A program made the translations under genes and the position numbers. Shown here piece by piece: positions 1-10,086 of a stretch of 64,000 bases of DNA. The DNA is taken from contig CM033391.1 of the NCBI GenBank assembly GCA_019426215.1, forward strand, positions 16,976,708 to 17,040,707. Reading direction: 5' to 3'. The notes below the pieces were generated by a model, which was given only the letters and a program-made list of their open reading frames with translations, was not told the DNA's origin and did no database searches. Source of the DNA: Buddleja alternifolia (taxonomy: Eukaryota > Streptophyta > Magnoliopsida > Lamiales > Scrophulariaceae). Numbering within the stretch: the first letter of the stretch is position 1; the number at the start of each line of letters is the position of its first letter.

Positions 1-1526
1 TTGGAGGAGGGAAAAACTCTTTTCCTCCTCCACCACATAAAAAACGCCCCCTCCCTTATCTTTAACTCATAAAATCGGTCAACACAAGTAAATTGGATTT
101 AGGATTTAATTTCGACTTCTCAATTTAATTATAGGCTCAACCCATCATTTAAATACAAGTCAAATTAAATCCAACCAACTAATTCCAACATTTATTTATT
201 TAACTTGGGCTCCACCCAATTAAATAAATTATTTGGACTCTACTAGGTCCATTAATTTAATTAGTTCTACAAGATTAATTAAAAGAGTAAAATTAATTGA
301 ATCCTTCAATTAATTTATATTCTATATTAGGAAAGTACTACACTTTCCTAATTCCCTCAATTTCCTCGAAATTGATTAATCACATCTATTCAAGTAGTGA
401 CTCTCTCGAGTTAGTGTGTGACCCCTTAGGCTCGTTTCTATCTAGTAGTAAGTACATCTTCCCACAGTGCTAGTGTACCTTCCTAAAATGGAAAGTTCTA
501 GATTAAATCAATCCTTTGATTTAATCAAACCTCGAATTAGTCACCAAGCAAATTTTCGGCACTTACAAATCGCGGTTGCCCACCTAGCATAGGGTCCCGA
601 AGACCTAGATAAAACGAAAGTAAAGATACGCCTTTTGCGATATTGATCCTTGCATAAGTAAGATCCCTCTATCTAATCTCCCGATTGAATCTAGAGAAGT
701 GGCTAAGGTCAAAGCTCTATTAATTCAATACTATGTTTCCCACGTTATGTGAAATCAACTTCGACTATCTAAACGAGGAAACCCTACGCCTCTTTAGATA
801 TCATACTTCGGCCGAAGATTCCTTAAGTCGATTCACTATGTAACCATAGGAGATTAACCGACTGGCTAATGTCAGAGATAGATTCCTCTTGATTCTCACG
901 TGCCTTACTACGTAAGACGTGCATGTCTGAGTTTGCCCATATTCGATCATCTAAAGTGATCATGTAACAAATCAAGAACATGCGCGGTTACGCATAAGAC
1001 ATCCAATGAAATCTTAGGTCCATAAGGATTACTCTTATACGACATAACCACTGGAAGTTCCACATTTGACTAGGAATCCATTTCAAGAACTTCCATGGGG
1101 TTGTTCAGTTCGCTCATTACCACAATGGCAACCCTCATATATGCATTGTCTTTCACCATGCCAGTATCTATGGAACGAGATACACTTCTCCAAGAGTATG
1201 CATCATATGAGCAAGTCTTTTGGGTTGCATTGATATCCTTTTATCTCGATGAACCCTTTCACGACTTGGAACAATGTTTAAAGATCACAGCCTTCGAGAC
1301 ATATTCCATCATTGCCACACCCAATGTGCAATGATGTCCCATAGCTATGTGTGATCCTTCGGGACTTTATTCTAAGCCAAAGTAAAAACTAATTTAAGAA
1401 TAAAGACATGCCCACACATATAAAAAGAGATTGACTTTATTTATAAGAAAACGATTGTTCAACTCTAGAGTTACTATTACAAAGAATGGCACCCAATAAT
1501 TCGTGCGCCGGGCACTAACTCTAACA
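1..1526 (-). mobile_element. Partial minus-strand LTR of a copia-type retrotransposon (LTR-X)
   Basis: Read on the minus strand, this starts TGTTAGAGTTAGTGCCCGGC at 1526 and runs off the left edge of the window. The TG start, the long AT-rich stretch with AATTAATTA blocks (about 180-330) and the absence of a convincing reading frame fit a long plant copia-type LTR. Right after 1526 the sequence resumes as Sirevirus gag, and ACTCT (1527-1531) may be the target-site duplication whose partner lies off the window. I infer a solo LTR or full element inserted in the SireA-1 gag rather than a simple truncation of SireA-1. The lineage is not determined. Confidence 0.6.
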
Positions 1527-2493
1527 ACTCTGTATACCGCTATTGGTGATAATGACAACCTATTCAACAAGATTAAGTCATGCAATACAACTAAGGAAAT
1601 CTGGGATAAGTTAGCCATAATTTGTGGAGGTTCGGCTCAGATTAAAGGGAACAAGCTTTCCATTGCCAAGGAAACGTTTAACGGTTTTAAGATGTTATCC
1701 AATGAGTCTTTAGAGCAATTGGACATAAGATTCACAACTCTTGTTGCGGAACTTACATCTTTGGGTATGGATTTACAGAACCTAGAAATGGTGCTTAAGA
1801 TCTTTAGAAGTCTACCTAGTAGATTCTTGATGAAGACAACAACTATGAGAGAATCAAATATGTTGGATTGTCTAACTCCAGAAGATGCTTTTTCAGAGCT
1901 CAAAGCATTTGAGTTTGAGTTGAATTTGGCGAGTGATGTAGTGAATAGTCCGGTAATTTAGTCTGGAGCGCTCGTAGCATCAATCAAGGGTAAATCGGGT
2001 AATAAAGGAAAAGTTTCAGATATCAGTGAGGAAGAGGAGTTGGCCCTGCTAAATAGATTCAGAAAGTTCTTGAGATATGAAAAGAAAGGAGATAGTCCTA
2101 AGCATCAAGGACAGAGTTCATATCAAGCGCCTGCTCCAGTACAACAACAGTACCAAGCGTCTGCTCAATACCAAGCGTCTACTCAAAATCTCTCAGCACC
2201 CATGGTCTCAAAATAACACACTGCAAGGTTAACAAATGAACAAAAGATGAAAACTAATCTTTGTTATAATTGCAGGAAACCAGGGCACTACCAGGTAAAT
2301 TGCCCTTATCCAAATGTATCCAAGCCCTCAAGGCAGGATTATATAGATTAAAACCAATTTAGGAGCAACCTTCGCCAACAAGGTTTGCTAGCGGAATCAG
2401 AACCAGCATCTGCACCTGAAGATTTGGAGTCTTCAGAGGAGAGTAGTGATGATGATGAGCCAGTGGATGACTCAGCGCTTATTTATCTCATGG
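1527..2493 (+). pseudogene. gag: SireA-1 gag, 5' part missing, broken
   Basis: Encodes most of a copia Gag, the structural protein of the virus-like particle. The helical gag core (UBN2-like, motif KEIWDKL near 1597) runs to about 1920, followed by a Gln/Ala/Pro-rich linker and a CCHC zinc knuckle, CYNCRKPGHYQVNC, near 2262-2303, which would bind RNA. It aligns throughout with SireA-3 gag (60965-61900). Breaks: an in-frame TAG at about 1959 where SireA-3 has a Glu codon, a stop near 2214 and another near 2349. The 5' third is cut off by LTR-X. The 3' end joins integrase sequence directly at about 2494-2512, so the gag C-terminal extension, protease and most of integrase are deleted. Confidence 0.85.
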
Positions 2494-4818
2494 CCAGTGG
2501 ATGACTCAGCGCCGGAACAGAACGCTCAAGGAAGCCGGCAGGACGATGTTAGCAGAGTCCAAGCTTGCTCCTAGGTTTTGGGCCGAAGCGATCAACACTG
2601 CATGTTACACTCAAAACTGTTGCATGATCAACAAACAGCATGGGAAAACTCCATATGAACTATGGAAGGGACGTAAGCCAAATGTTTCATATTTTCACGT
2701 CTTTGGTTCTAAATGCTTTATCCATAATAATGGATCTCAAAGCCTAAAGACATTTGATCCTAAGGCGGATGAGGCAATCTTTCTAGGCTACGCCAAAAAT
2801 GGAAAGAATTTTTGCATCCTAAATAAGATCAAATCGAAGGTTGAGGAATCTATTCATGCTATTTTTGATGATGCTAACCAAGAACCGAGTAAGGTTAATG
2901 TGAATGCTATAGGAGTTGAAGATCTTTGTCATTAAGCGTCTAAAATCACCATTGATGATGATAGTGACGACGATGATGAGATCTCAGTGCCATCTCCTAA
3001 GATTACTCGTAAGGTTACTCTGGATAACAATGTAAGAAATGCTGATGATCATGAAGAGAGTGATCATCAAGAGCAAACAAGGATTGGTGAACTTGAAGCG
3101 CCTACGCAAGAAGGTAGTCAAGCGTCCGATCGTCAAGTGCCTGTTCAACCTCTTAACCCCTTCCAACCAGATAGACTATGGCTGCGTGATCATCCACCTG
3201 AGCAGATTATTGGAGATATTGGAGTTCCTGTTAGGACTAGAGTCGCTACATTTAATGAGGCTATGTTCGCAAGCTTTCTATCTCAAATGGAACCTAAGAA
3301 AGTGAATGAAGCGCTAAGCGATCCAAGTTGGATCGAAGCCATGCAAGAAGAGCTGAATCAATTCGAGCGTAGTAAGGTTTGGACGCTAGTACCAAGACCA
3401 ACTCACCAAGGAGTTATTGGAACTAGATGGGTTTATAAAAACAAGATGGATGAGAATGGCACTGTGATAAAGAACAAAGCCAGACTCGTAGCTCAAGATT
3501 ATTGCCAAGAAGAGGGTATAGACTTTGATGAGACATATGCTCCTGTTGCCCGTCTTGAAGTAATCAGCATGTTTCTAGCGTATGCAGTGTTCAACAAGTT
3601 TACGGTGTATCAAATGGACGTGAAGAGTGCCTTCCTGAATGGTAAACTCCAAGAAGAAGTATATGTGGATCAACCACCAGGATTCATCAACAACCATGGT
3701 AAGAGTATGGTTTACAAGCTAGACAAAGCACTTTATGGGCTTAAGCAAGCACCCCGACCATGGTATGACACTCTCTCTATTTTCCTTATTGGTAAAGGCT
3801 TTTCAAAAGGCAGCGCTGATACAACGTTATTTAAAATTACCAATCACGAAGATATTCTCTTAGTCCAAATTTATGTTGATGATATTATATTTGGTTCTAC
3901 TAACAAGCGTCTGTGTGAGAAATTTTCAAAAATGATGCAAGAACAATTTGAAATGAGAATGATGGGTGAATTAACTTTCTTCTTAGGATTACAAGTTAAA
4001 CAACTCCCTAATGACATATTTATTAACCAAGCTAAATATACACGTGATATGATTAAAAAATTTGGTATGGAAAATGCATCATATTCAAAAATCCCAATGA
4101 GCCAAACGCTTAAGTTAGATAAAGATGAAAGTGGGAAGAAGGTTGATATCACGAACTATAGAGGTATCATTGGATCACTTCTTTATCTTACCACTAGTAG
4201 ACCTAATATTATGTTTTCGGTATGCATGTGTGCACGATTTCAAGCTGATCCTAAAGAGTCACACTTGATTGCTGCCAAGAAGATCCTTAAATACCTAAAA
4301 GACACATAGAATGTGGGCTTATGGTATCCAAGGGACTCTCATTTTGAACTAATTGGTTACTCAGATGTAGATTTTGCAGGTTGCAAAATACATCGTAAGA
4401 GTACTAGTGGTACATGTCAATTTCTAGGTGACAGGTTAGTTTCATGGCATAGTAAGAAACAACAATCTATAGCTACCTCCACAACCGAAGCTGAGTATGT
4501 AGCTGCAGGAAGTTGTTGTGCACAAGTATTATGGATGAGGTAACAACTTAGAGATTATGGTATAATTCTAGGTCCAACCCCCATTCACTGTGATAACCAA
4601 AGCGCCTTAGCCATGACTCAAAACCCTGTTCTTCATTCCAGAACCAAACATATTGACATTAGATACCATTTCTTTGTGACCATGTTTAAAAGAAAGATAT
4701 CTCCATGCACTTTATTGGAACTGACAAACAATTAGCAGATATCTTGACCAAAGCGCTCAATGAACAACGTTTTCTCACTTTCAGAAGTGAATTAGGTATG
4801 ATTGATTTAAACGCTTAA
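2494..4818 (+). pseudogene. pol: SireA-1 pol remnant: integrase C-term, RT, RNase H
   Basis: The first part (2513-2935) is the end of the integrase core and its C-terminal GKTPYELW/FGSKCFIHNN region. The reverse transcriptase (about 3310-4060) shows the copia motifs [17 protein letters not shown] with its catalytic Asp, [13 protein letters not shown] and YVDDIIFG with the Asp pair. RNase H follows (about 4300-4815), with SDVDFAG, ATSTTEAEYVAA and HCDNQSALA. The frame ends at TAA 4816-4818. Breaks: a TAA near 2933 and another near 4540, both at Gln positions by comparison with relatives, a stop at 4307-4309, and a small indel near 4675. Protease and the integrase catalytic triad are deleted. 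It is not functional as a polyprotein, although the RT motifs survive. Confidence 0.9.
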
Positions 4819-4850
4819 TCATCAAGCATCATACTTTATTAGACATATAA

Positions 4851-4929
4851 TTTAGGGGGAATCCATTTTATTTATGTCCCAAAATCATTTTGTTTGAAAA
4901 GTTGTTACAAGTTATCAAATTTAGGGGGA
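4851..4929 (+). promoter_or_regulatory. Pair of internal polypurine-tract-like boxes
   Basis: Two TTTAGGGGGA boxes 69 bases apart sit just after the pol stop. SireB has the same pair at 44148-44157 (one base changed) and 44216-44225. They resemble the core of the true PPT next to the 3' LTR (AAAAAGGGGG). Extra conserved PPT-like tracts have been described for Sireviruses. A role as secondary plus-strand primers is inference. Confidence 0.5.
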
Positions 4930-5305
4930 ACCTTAAAATTGTACTTGAACATGACTGAAAGCGTCAATGATCAAAAATTTTCTTATCAGCATGATCATCA
5001 ACGCTCAGTATTATTTATGCATAAAATATTGGATGCTCAAACATAATTTTTTTTTTGATCTCAAGCGTCAATATTACAACAGTTACAATAAATACCAACA
5101 AGTGGTACAACAACATCTGTTAAGCGTTGAACCAATTCCATTCAACACTTAATATAAAATTATTTATAAAAGTCATGCATAAATTTTACACGCTTTTTGA
5201 AGTAGTGGATAGACTCAACAGTCTATTTTGTACTATATTCACATCTTTCTATCACATCAAATTGGCAGGTAATCAAAACTTTTCAAAATGACGGTTCAGA
5301 GATAG

Positions 5306-5411
5306 CACGTGTTTGCGTACGTGTCAGTGTACCATCAGGTGCGTGTGTTACACTCTGAAAATGTCAAACATTTTAAATTTTTTTATCTCGGACGTCAAAT
5401 CTCTATATATA
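5306..5411 (+). promoter_or_regulatory. Candidate internal promoter for ORF3 (G-box cluster and TATA)
   Basis: CACGTG at 5306-5311 and TACGTGTC at 5318-5325 are followed by TATATATA at 5404-5411 and then a CT-rich stretch, 272 bases before the ORF3 ATG at 5683. Another ACACGTGT lies at 5508-5515. In SireB the equivalent spacer has ACGTG boxes near 44549, 44629 and 44827 and TATAAAAG at 44930-44937, 63 bases before its ORF3 ATG. I infer a separate ORF3 transcript; sequence alone cannot prove it. Confidence 0.4.
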
Positions 5412-8013
5412 TGGGAGTTACCAAATGTAACTTCTCTCTCTTACACAAAACTTGCGTCCGCAGTTAATATTTTCATGGCTGAGATTAATAATAAAAATAA
5501 ATTCTTTACACGTGTTAAAACCCTATAGAGACTAGAGAACACAAGTTTCAAAAAATTCATTACTGTGTCATTTAAAACACAATTTCCGCAGAAAAATTAT
5601 TCACTTTCACTCAAAACTTTCTGCAAATTTTATTCTCTCTCTCTCAAAGCAAAAAAATCTCAGTTCATCTCTTTTACTAAAAATGGCACCAAAGAAATCC
5701 TCTGCTACTTCTGCCGAGTCTACCATCAAGGTTACTGAAGGCCTTGTTGTCGATTAGAAATTTCTTTATGAACAACCTCAGATCAACCTGACAGATATGA
5801 TGGACATGGTAGTCAAGGCTGGGCTTAAAACATTCTTGACTCAATACTCCTATTTATTTCCGACGGAAGTTGACACCTTCTGGAAGACTGCTAAACTCTC
5901 CGAGGACAAGAAGTCTATCTCTTGTCTAATTCCTCTATCCAAGAAGGAGCCATCCAAGGAATTTATTCTGTTTGCTGCCTCCATTGCCAAGAACTTCAAT
6001 CTCCCAAATGAGGGTGAGGCATTGGATTGCGTCACTTTGGATCAAATCAAAGAAGCATAGATAACCATGAGTGCTTATGAAAGTGTACCTTACAAACACC
6101 ACTTTAAAAAGAAAGATCTGGTATCCAAATACCGACTAATGCTTGATTTCTGCAGCAAGATTATAGAATGCCGAGTGGGTACCTTTGATAAGGTGAACCC
6201 AGTGCAATTTTAGCTGATGAAGGCGATACTCCTCAACCTCAAGATCAACTGGAGTGAGTAGGTTTTTGGAAGGTTTTAAGACTGTTTAAGCGTCCTAAAT
6301 AAACCTTATAGGCTTGTTTTGAGTGACCTGCTGTACAAATCAAAGTGTGTATACTATTCTGGTCAACTGCAAAATAAGACCAAGTTGCTGGGAAAAAGGA
6401 TTCTGAGTAATCTCTTCAATCCTCCCAAGGTTGGTGGTGCTGCTAGACCACTGTCTGAGCGTCTAGAAGTACGTCAAGCGTTCGATGAGGTAGCTGAGCG
6501 TCCAGTTCCAGAAGAAGCCGTGAAGCGTCCGGCTGCAACAAAGAAGAGGACTCCCAGAAAGCCCAAGGCTCAAGTTGTTCCCTCTCCTCAAAAGGATGAT
6601 GAGGCAACTGATGAGGATGCAAAGGACAAGTTACCTCTCATCAAGCGGAGGAAGCTGGAAGGCATTATTAAACAAATTGAATTCGAGGAACCAGCTGTTG
6701 CTCCTCCCGCTCAAACGCTCAAGCTCATTGAAGGAGTAAAGGTAAAGAAGATCTTTAAGCGTACCAGGACAAGCAAGCGTCAAGCTGCTCCTGTTCCTGA
6801 GAAGCCTGAGACTGTTGAGCCAAGCGCTCAAGTTGCTGCTGAGCTAAGCGCTCAAGTTGCTGTTGAGCCAAGCACTCACGTTGCTGTTGAGACAAGTTCT
6901 CAGGGTAAGTTTATTTCGTCCCACAACATTTCTATTCCTACATCTATAGAAGATCCTGCTCTTATAGAGGATAGTTCATGTGTTACAGCTTTAGTTCCAG
7001 CTGCTGCTGAAGCATCAACAGACGTCCACCTAGATGTTGAGATGACAGAAGTTGTGGCTATTGCCAAAGACGTTGCCGCAGAAGCTGCTGCAATTGAAAC
7101 TGAGGAACCTGCTCCTAAAGAGGTTCAAACATCAATTCCTATTCCGGCTATAACAGAGGCACGCTCAGAAGGTCAGAGCGTTGCTGAAGACGTTACAAAG
7201 CTAAGGCACTTCTTCAAACTGGATGATCTGAAGACGATTGATCATTCAATCAATTATATGCCTCTAGCACTTGAAGAAGATTTCATTCCTGCAGGCTATA
7301 ATGAAGAAAGATACATTGCTGCTCAGAATGAGATTGCCCTGCTGATTGATATTGATAGTAAGATCAAGGATATAGTGTTCAACACCGAGCTGACAGAAAT
7401 TGAGAGAAAGTACTATCTGTCCGTTCAACTTGGTAAATCTCCTAGTCAGAAACCATCTTCTCTTATTCTTCAACAAGACAGGCAAGGAGGTAGAACTCCT
7501 AGGTGTGATGTGGATCTCGCCTACTACCTAGATTATGGGCCAGTAAGTCAACTGGTTTTGCTCTGAGAGACTACAACATCAGAGTGTATGATCCTTTTCG
7601 CTCAAATTTTCTCAACCCTTCAGAGGAAGTCTTAAACAGAGAAGGCTACACACACTTTCCTCTTATAGCAAATAGTGATGAGAACAAGAATTCTTCAATC
7701 CTCTTCGACTGTGGAAGAATAAAGGAGTTCATGCCGGTGAGCATCTCGAATCTCTAACGGATTTGATCCAGACCGAAGCTGATGCATACTTTGACAGCGT
7801 TTGGAATGCCAACTATCAGCCTGATAGATATCGTTTTGAATCTATCAGAGATATCCATCATGAAGGCATTCGAGCTATGGTCAATGCTGGAACAGACTAC
7901 TGTATGGCTGAAGTCAACTGGGTTGAAGCGTATGTGGGCCATAGATATACGTTCACAGAATTAGTTCAAGCTCCCCATTTATTTGGCATAGGCATGCATG
8001 ACAAGAAGCATCA

Positions 8014-8403
8014 CACTAGTACAGAAAAGACCTGTTACAGCGCACATTTTACAGCGGTTTTTGGAAAACCGCTGAACGGAGAGACTTATTACAGCGGTTT
8101 ATAAGTGAACCGTTATAATGGATATTAACCGGGTACCTATTACAGCGGTTTTTTATCGAACCGCTGTAATAGTTCGAACCTATTATAGCGGTTCGATAAA
8201 AAACCGCTATTATAGCGCGAACAGAAATTTTTTTTTTTTTTTTTTTATAGCGGTTCGGGAATGAACCGCTATAACCGGTTTATGCCAATTATAGCAGTTC
8301 AGTACCGAACCGCTATAACTGATTCCCAGTTATAGCGGTTCGTTACTGAACCGCTATAATTGGTAAACCGGTTATAGCGGTTCGTTCCCGAACCGCTATA
8401 AAA
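8014..8403. repeat. 5' terminal inverted repeat and subterminal palindromic array
   Basis: After the terminal repeat, the motif TACAGCGGTT or TATAGCGGTT and its complement AACCGCTGTA/AACCGCTATA alternate many times, forming consecutive inverted pairs, for example around 8140-8175, 8290-8320 and 8370-8402. Subterminal arrays of a short motif in both orientations are the known binding sites of TnpA in En/Spm elements, so I infer that role. A poly-T run (8229-8246) and a poly-A run (8409-8424) border part of the array. Confidence 0.8.
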
Positions 8404-10086
8404 CGTAATTAAAAAAAAAAAAAAATTCCCTCCCTTTTTTCCCCCCAAAAACCGAGCTCTCCCCCTCATTTCTCTCTACTATCTCTCACTCTCTACTCTA
8501 CTCTCTCTCTCTACTCTACTATCTCTCTCACTCTCTACTCTACTCTCTCTCTCTACTCTACTATCTCTCTCACTCTCCACCACCGCCCCCGCCATCGTCT
8601 CCACCACCACCACAATCCGCCGCCGCCGCCGCCGCCGCCCCATTTGATTTTTCTCTATCTCTCTACTCGATCTCTCTCCCTATACTCTACTCTCTCTCTC
8701 TATACTCTCTCTCTCACTCTCAAGCTAACCTAAACCGCCCCCGTCCCGTCGCCACCACCTCCACCACCACCCCAAACCGCCACCGCCCAAGCAGCCACCG
8801 CCGCCGCCGCCGTGACCCACCACTCTCCTCCTCTCTCTCTTTATAGGTATATATATATATGTTTATATATGTTATGTTATATATATATATATTATGTATA
8901 TATTAAATTTAGGTTATGTGTTAATTTCTTGTTTGTTATATATTAATGTTATGTTAATTCGGATTTTGTGATGTATATAATGTAGGTTATATGTTAATTT
9001 GTTAATTATTGTTATATATATCATGTTATGTTAATTGGGGTTTTATAAATTATATAGTGGATTTTTGTTATTATGTTGTAGTTGATTTTTTACTAACTTT
9101 GAATGCAAATCTGATTTGTTCTAGGCATCTCATGAGTATGTTCGATATATGTATGTATATCCCTATGTGTCTAGTTTCATATGAATAAAACGGTTCATGA
9201 ATCGGAGCTTTCCACAATGAGTTATGAATTTTCTCGTGAAGACGCGCACAGCTGTTTTGAAAATTGACAGATTTTTCTCTAACTTTGAATACAAATCTGC
9301 TTTTTTCTAGACATCTACTGAGTATGTGAGATATATGTGTGGATAGCCCTATGTGTCTAGTTTCATATGAATAAAACGGTTCATGAATCGGAGCTTTCCA
9401 CAATGAGTTATGAATTTTCTCGTGAAGACGCGCACAGCTGTTTTGAAAATTGACAGATTTTTCTCTAACTTTGAATATAAATCTGCTTTTTTCTAGACAT
9501 CTACTGAGTATGTGAGATATATGTGTGGATAGCCCTATGTGTCTAGTTTCATAGGAAGAAAATGGTTCATGAATCCGAGCTTTCTACAATTATTTATGAA
9601 TTTTCTCGTGAAGACGCGCACAGCTTTCTGCACAACCGAGAAGCTCCAAAAACTTTATATCGTGATGCTTTAATTTATTTGTAGTTTTATGTGCTTTTGG
9701 ATCCAATTGGTGATCAATATTTGTAATATGATACTTTATTTGTAGTTTTTTATGTGATCTATGTGATCCAACTGGTGATCAATATTTTTGTATCGTTTTG
9801 TGTTCGTTGTGGGTGAAAGATTAGAGTGTTGGGTTTGTTGTGGTTGAAATTGGTAGTATTTTTTGCGTCGTTTCCCTGTTGAGATTTTAGCGGATCGTAA
9901 GATTCGACTTCTGTTGGTTACAACCCACTGAGAAGATTAAGTCGAGAACTTGGTAGAAATATTTGCGTCGTTACTCTGCCGAATTTTTTATAGAATAATG
10001 CGAAATAAATTAAAAATAAATTTATTTAATTAATTTAACTATCAACTGATGTTAAAAGTATTTAATTTAATTAATTGAGAATTTAG
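8404..10086 (+). other. CACTA leader: CT microsatellites, CCG runs, tandem repeats
   Basis: About 1.7 kb precede the transposase ATG. 8460-8860 is dominated by CTCTCTACT-type repeats and CCG/CCA runs on the plus strand, like a 5' leader. 8840-9080 is AT-rich with TA steps and has no frame. 9093-9636 holds the 186-bp tandem repeat. 9640-10086 is AT-rich with no motif I can assign. Promoter and untranslated leader introns are plausible but not demonstrable from the sequence. Confidence 0.55.
9093..9636. repeat. 186-bp tandem repeat, three copies
   Basis: Copies start at 9093, 9279 and 9465 with CTAACTTTGAAT. Each contains TTTCATATGAATAAAACGG or a close variant, then GACGCGCACAGCT. The first two copies are very similar; the third drifts after about 9545 and ends near 9636. 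Because 186 is divisible by three, long spurious open frames arise on the complementary strand. The array lies in the transposase leader. Confidence 0.85.

Larger units (their letters stand above)
4819..5682 (+). other. SireA-1 pol-ORF3 spacer, non-coding
   Basis: About 860 bases without a credible frame lie between the pol stop and the ORF3 ATG. It holds two copies of a TTTAGGGGGA box (4851-4860 and 4920-4929), several AAGCGTC words, a CACGTG/ACGTGTC cluster (5306-5325 and 5508-5515), a TATA-like stretch (5404-5411) and a CT-rich leader (5620-5680). The matching SireB spacer (44123-45000) keeps the same order of boxes although the overall sequence has drifted. Conservation of boxes in a non-coding stretch suggests regulatory roles. 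Confidence 0.6.

Noticed and set aside
1095..1334. 79-codon plus-strand frame
   Set aside because: It lies within a minus-strand LTR, with no recognisable domain.
1527..1540. Simple 5' truncation of SireA-1
   Set aside because: The joint lies exactly at an LTR end with a possible 5-bp duplication, so interruption is the better reading.
5683..8013. Calling the third ORF a viral envelope gene
   Set aside because: Position fits the SIRE1 env-like ORF, but no signal peptide, fusion peptide or clear transmembrane span is visible in three copies.
8035..8403. Regularly spaced short repeats that could suggest a CRISPR array
   Set aside because: Units alternate in orientation, have no unique spacers of constant length, and lie next to a CACTA terminal repeat in a plant sequence.
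9071..9403. 110-codon minus-strand frame with internal repeat
   Set aside because: It is produced by the 186-bp tandem repeat, whose period is a multiple of three; no domain or codon signal.
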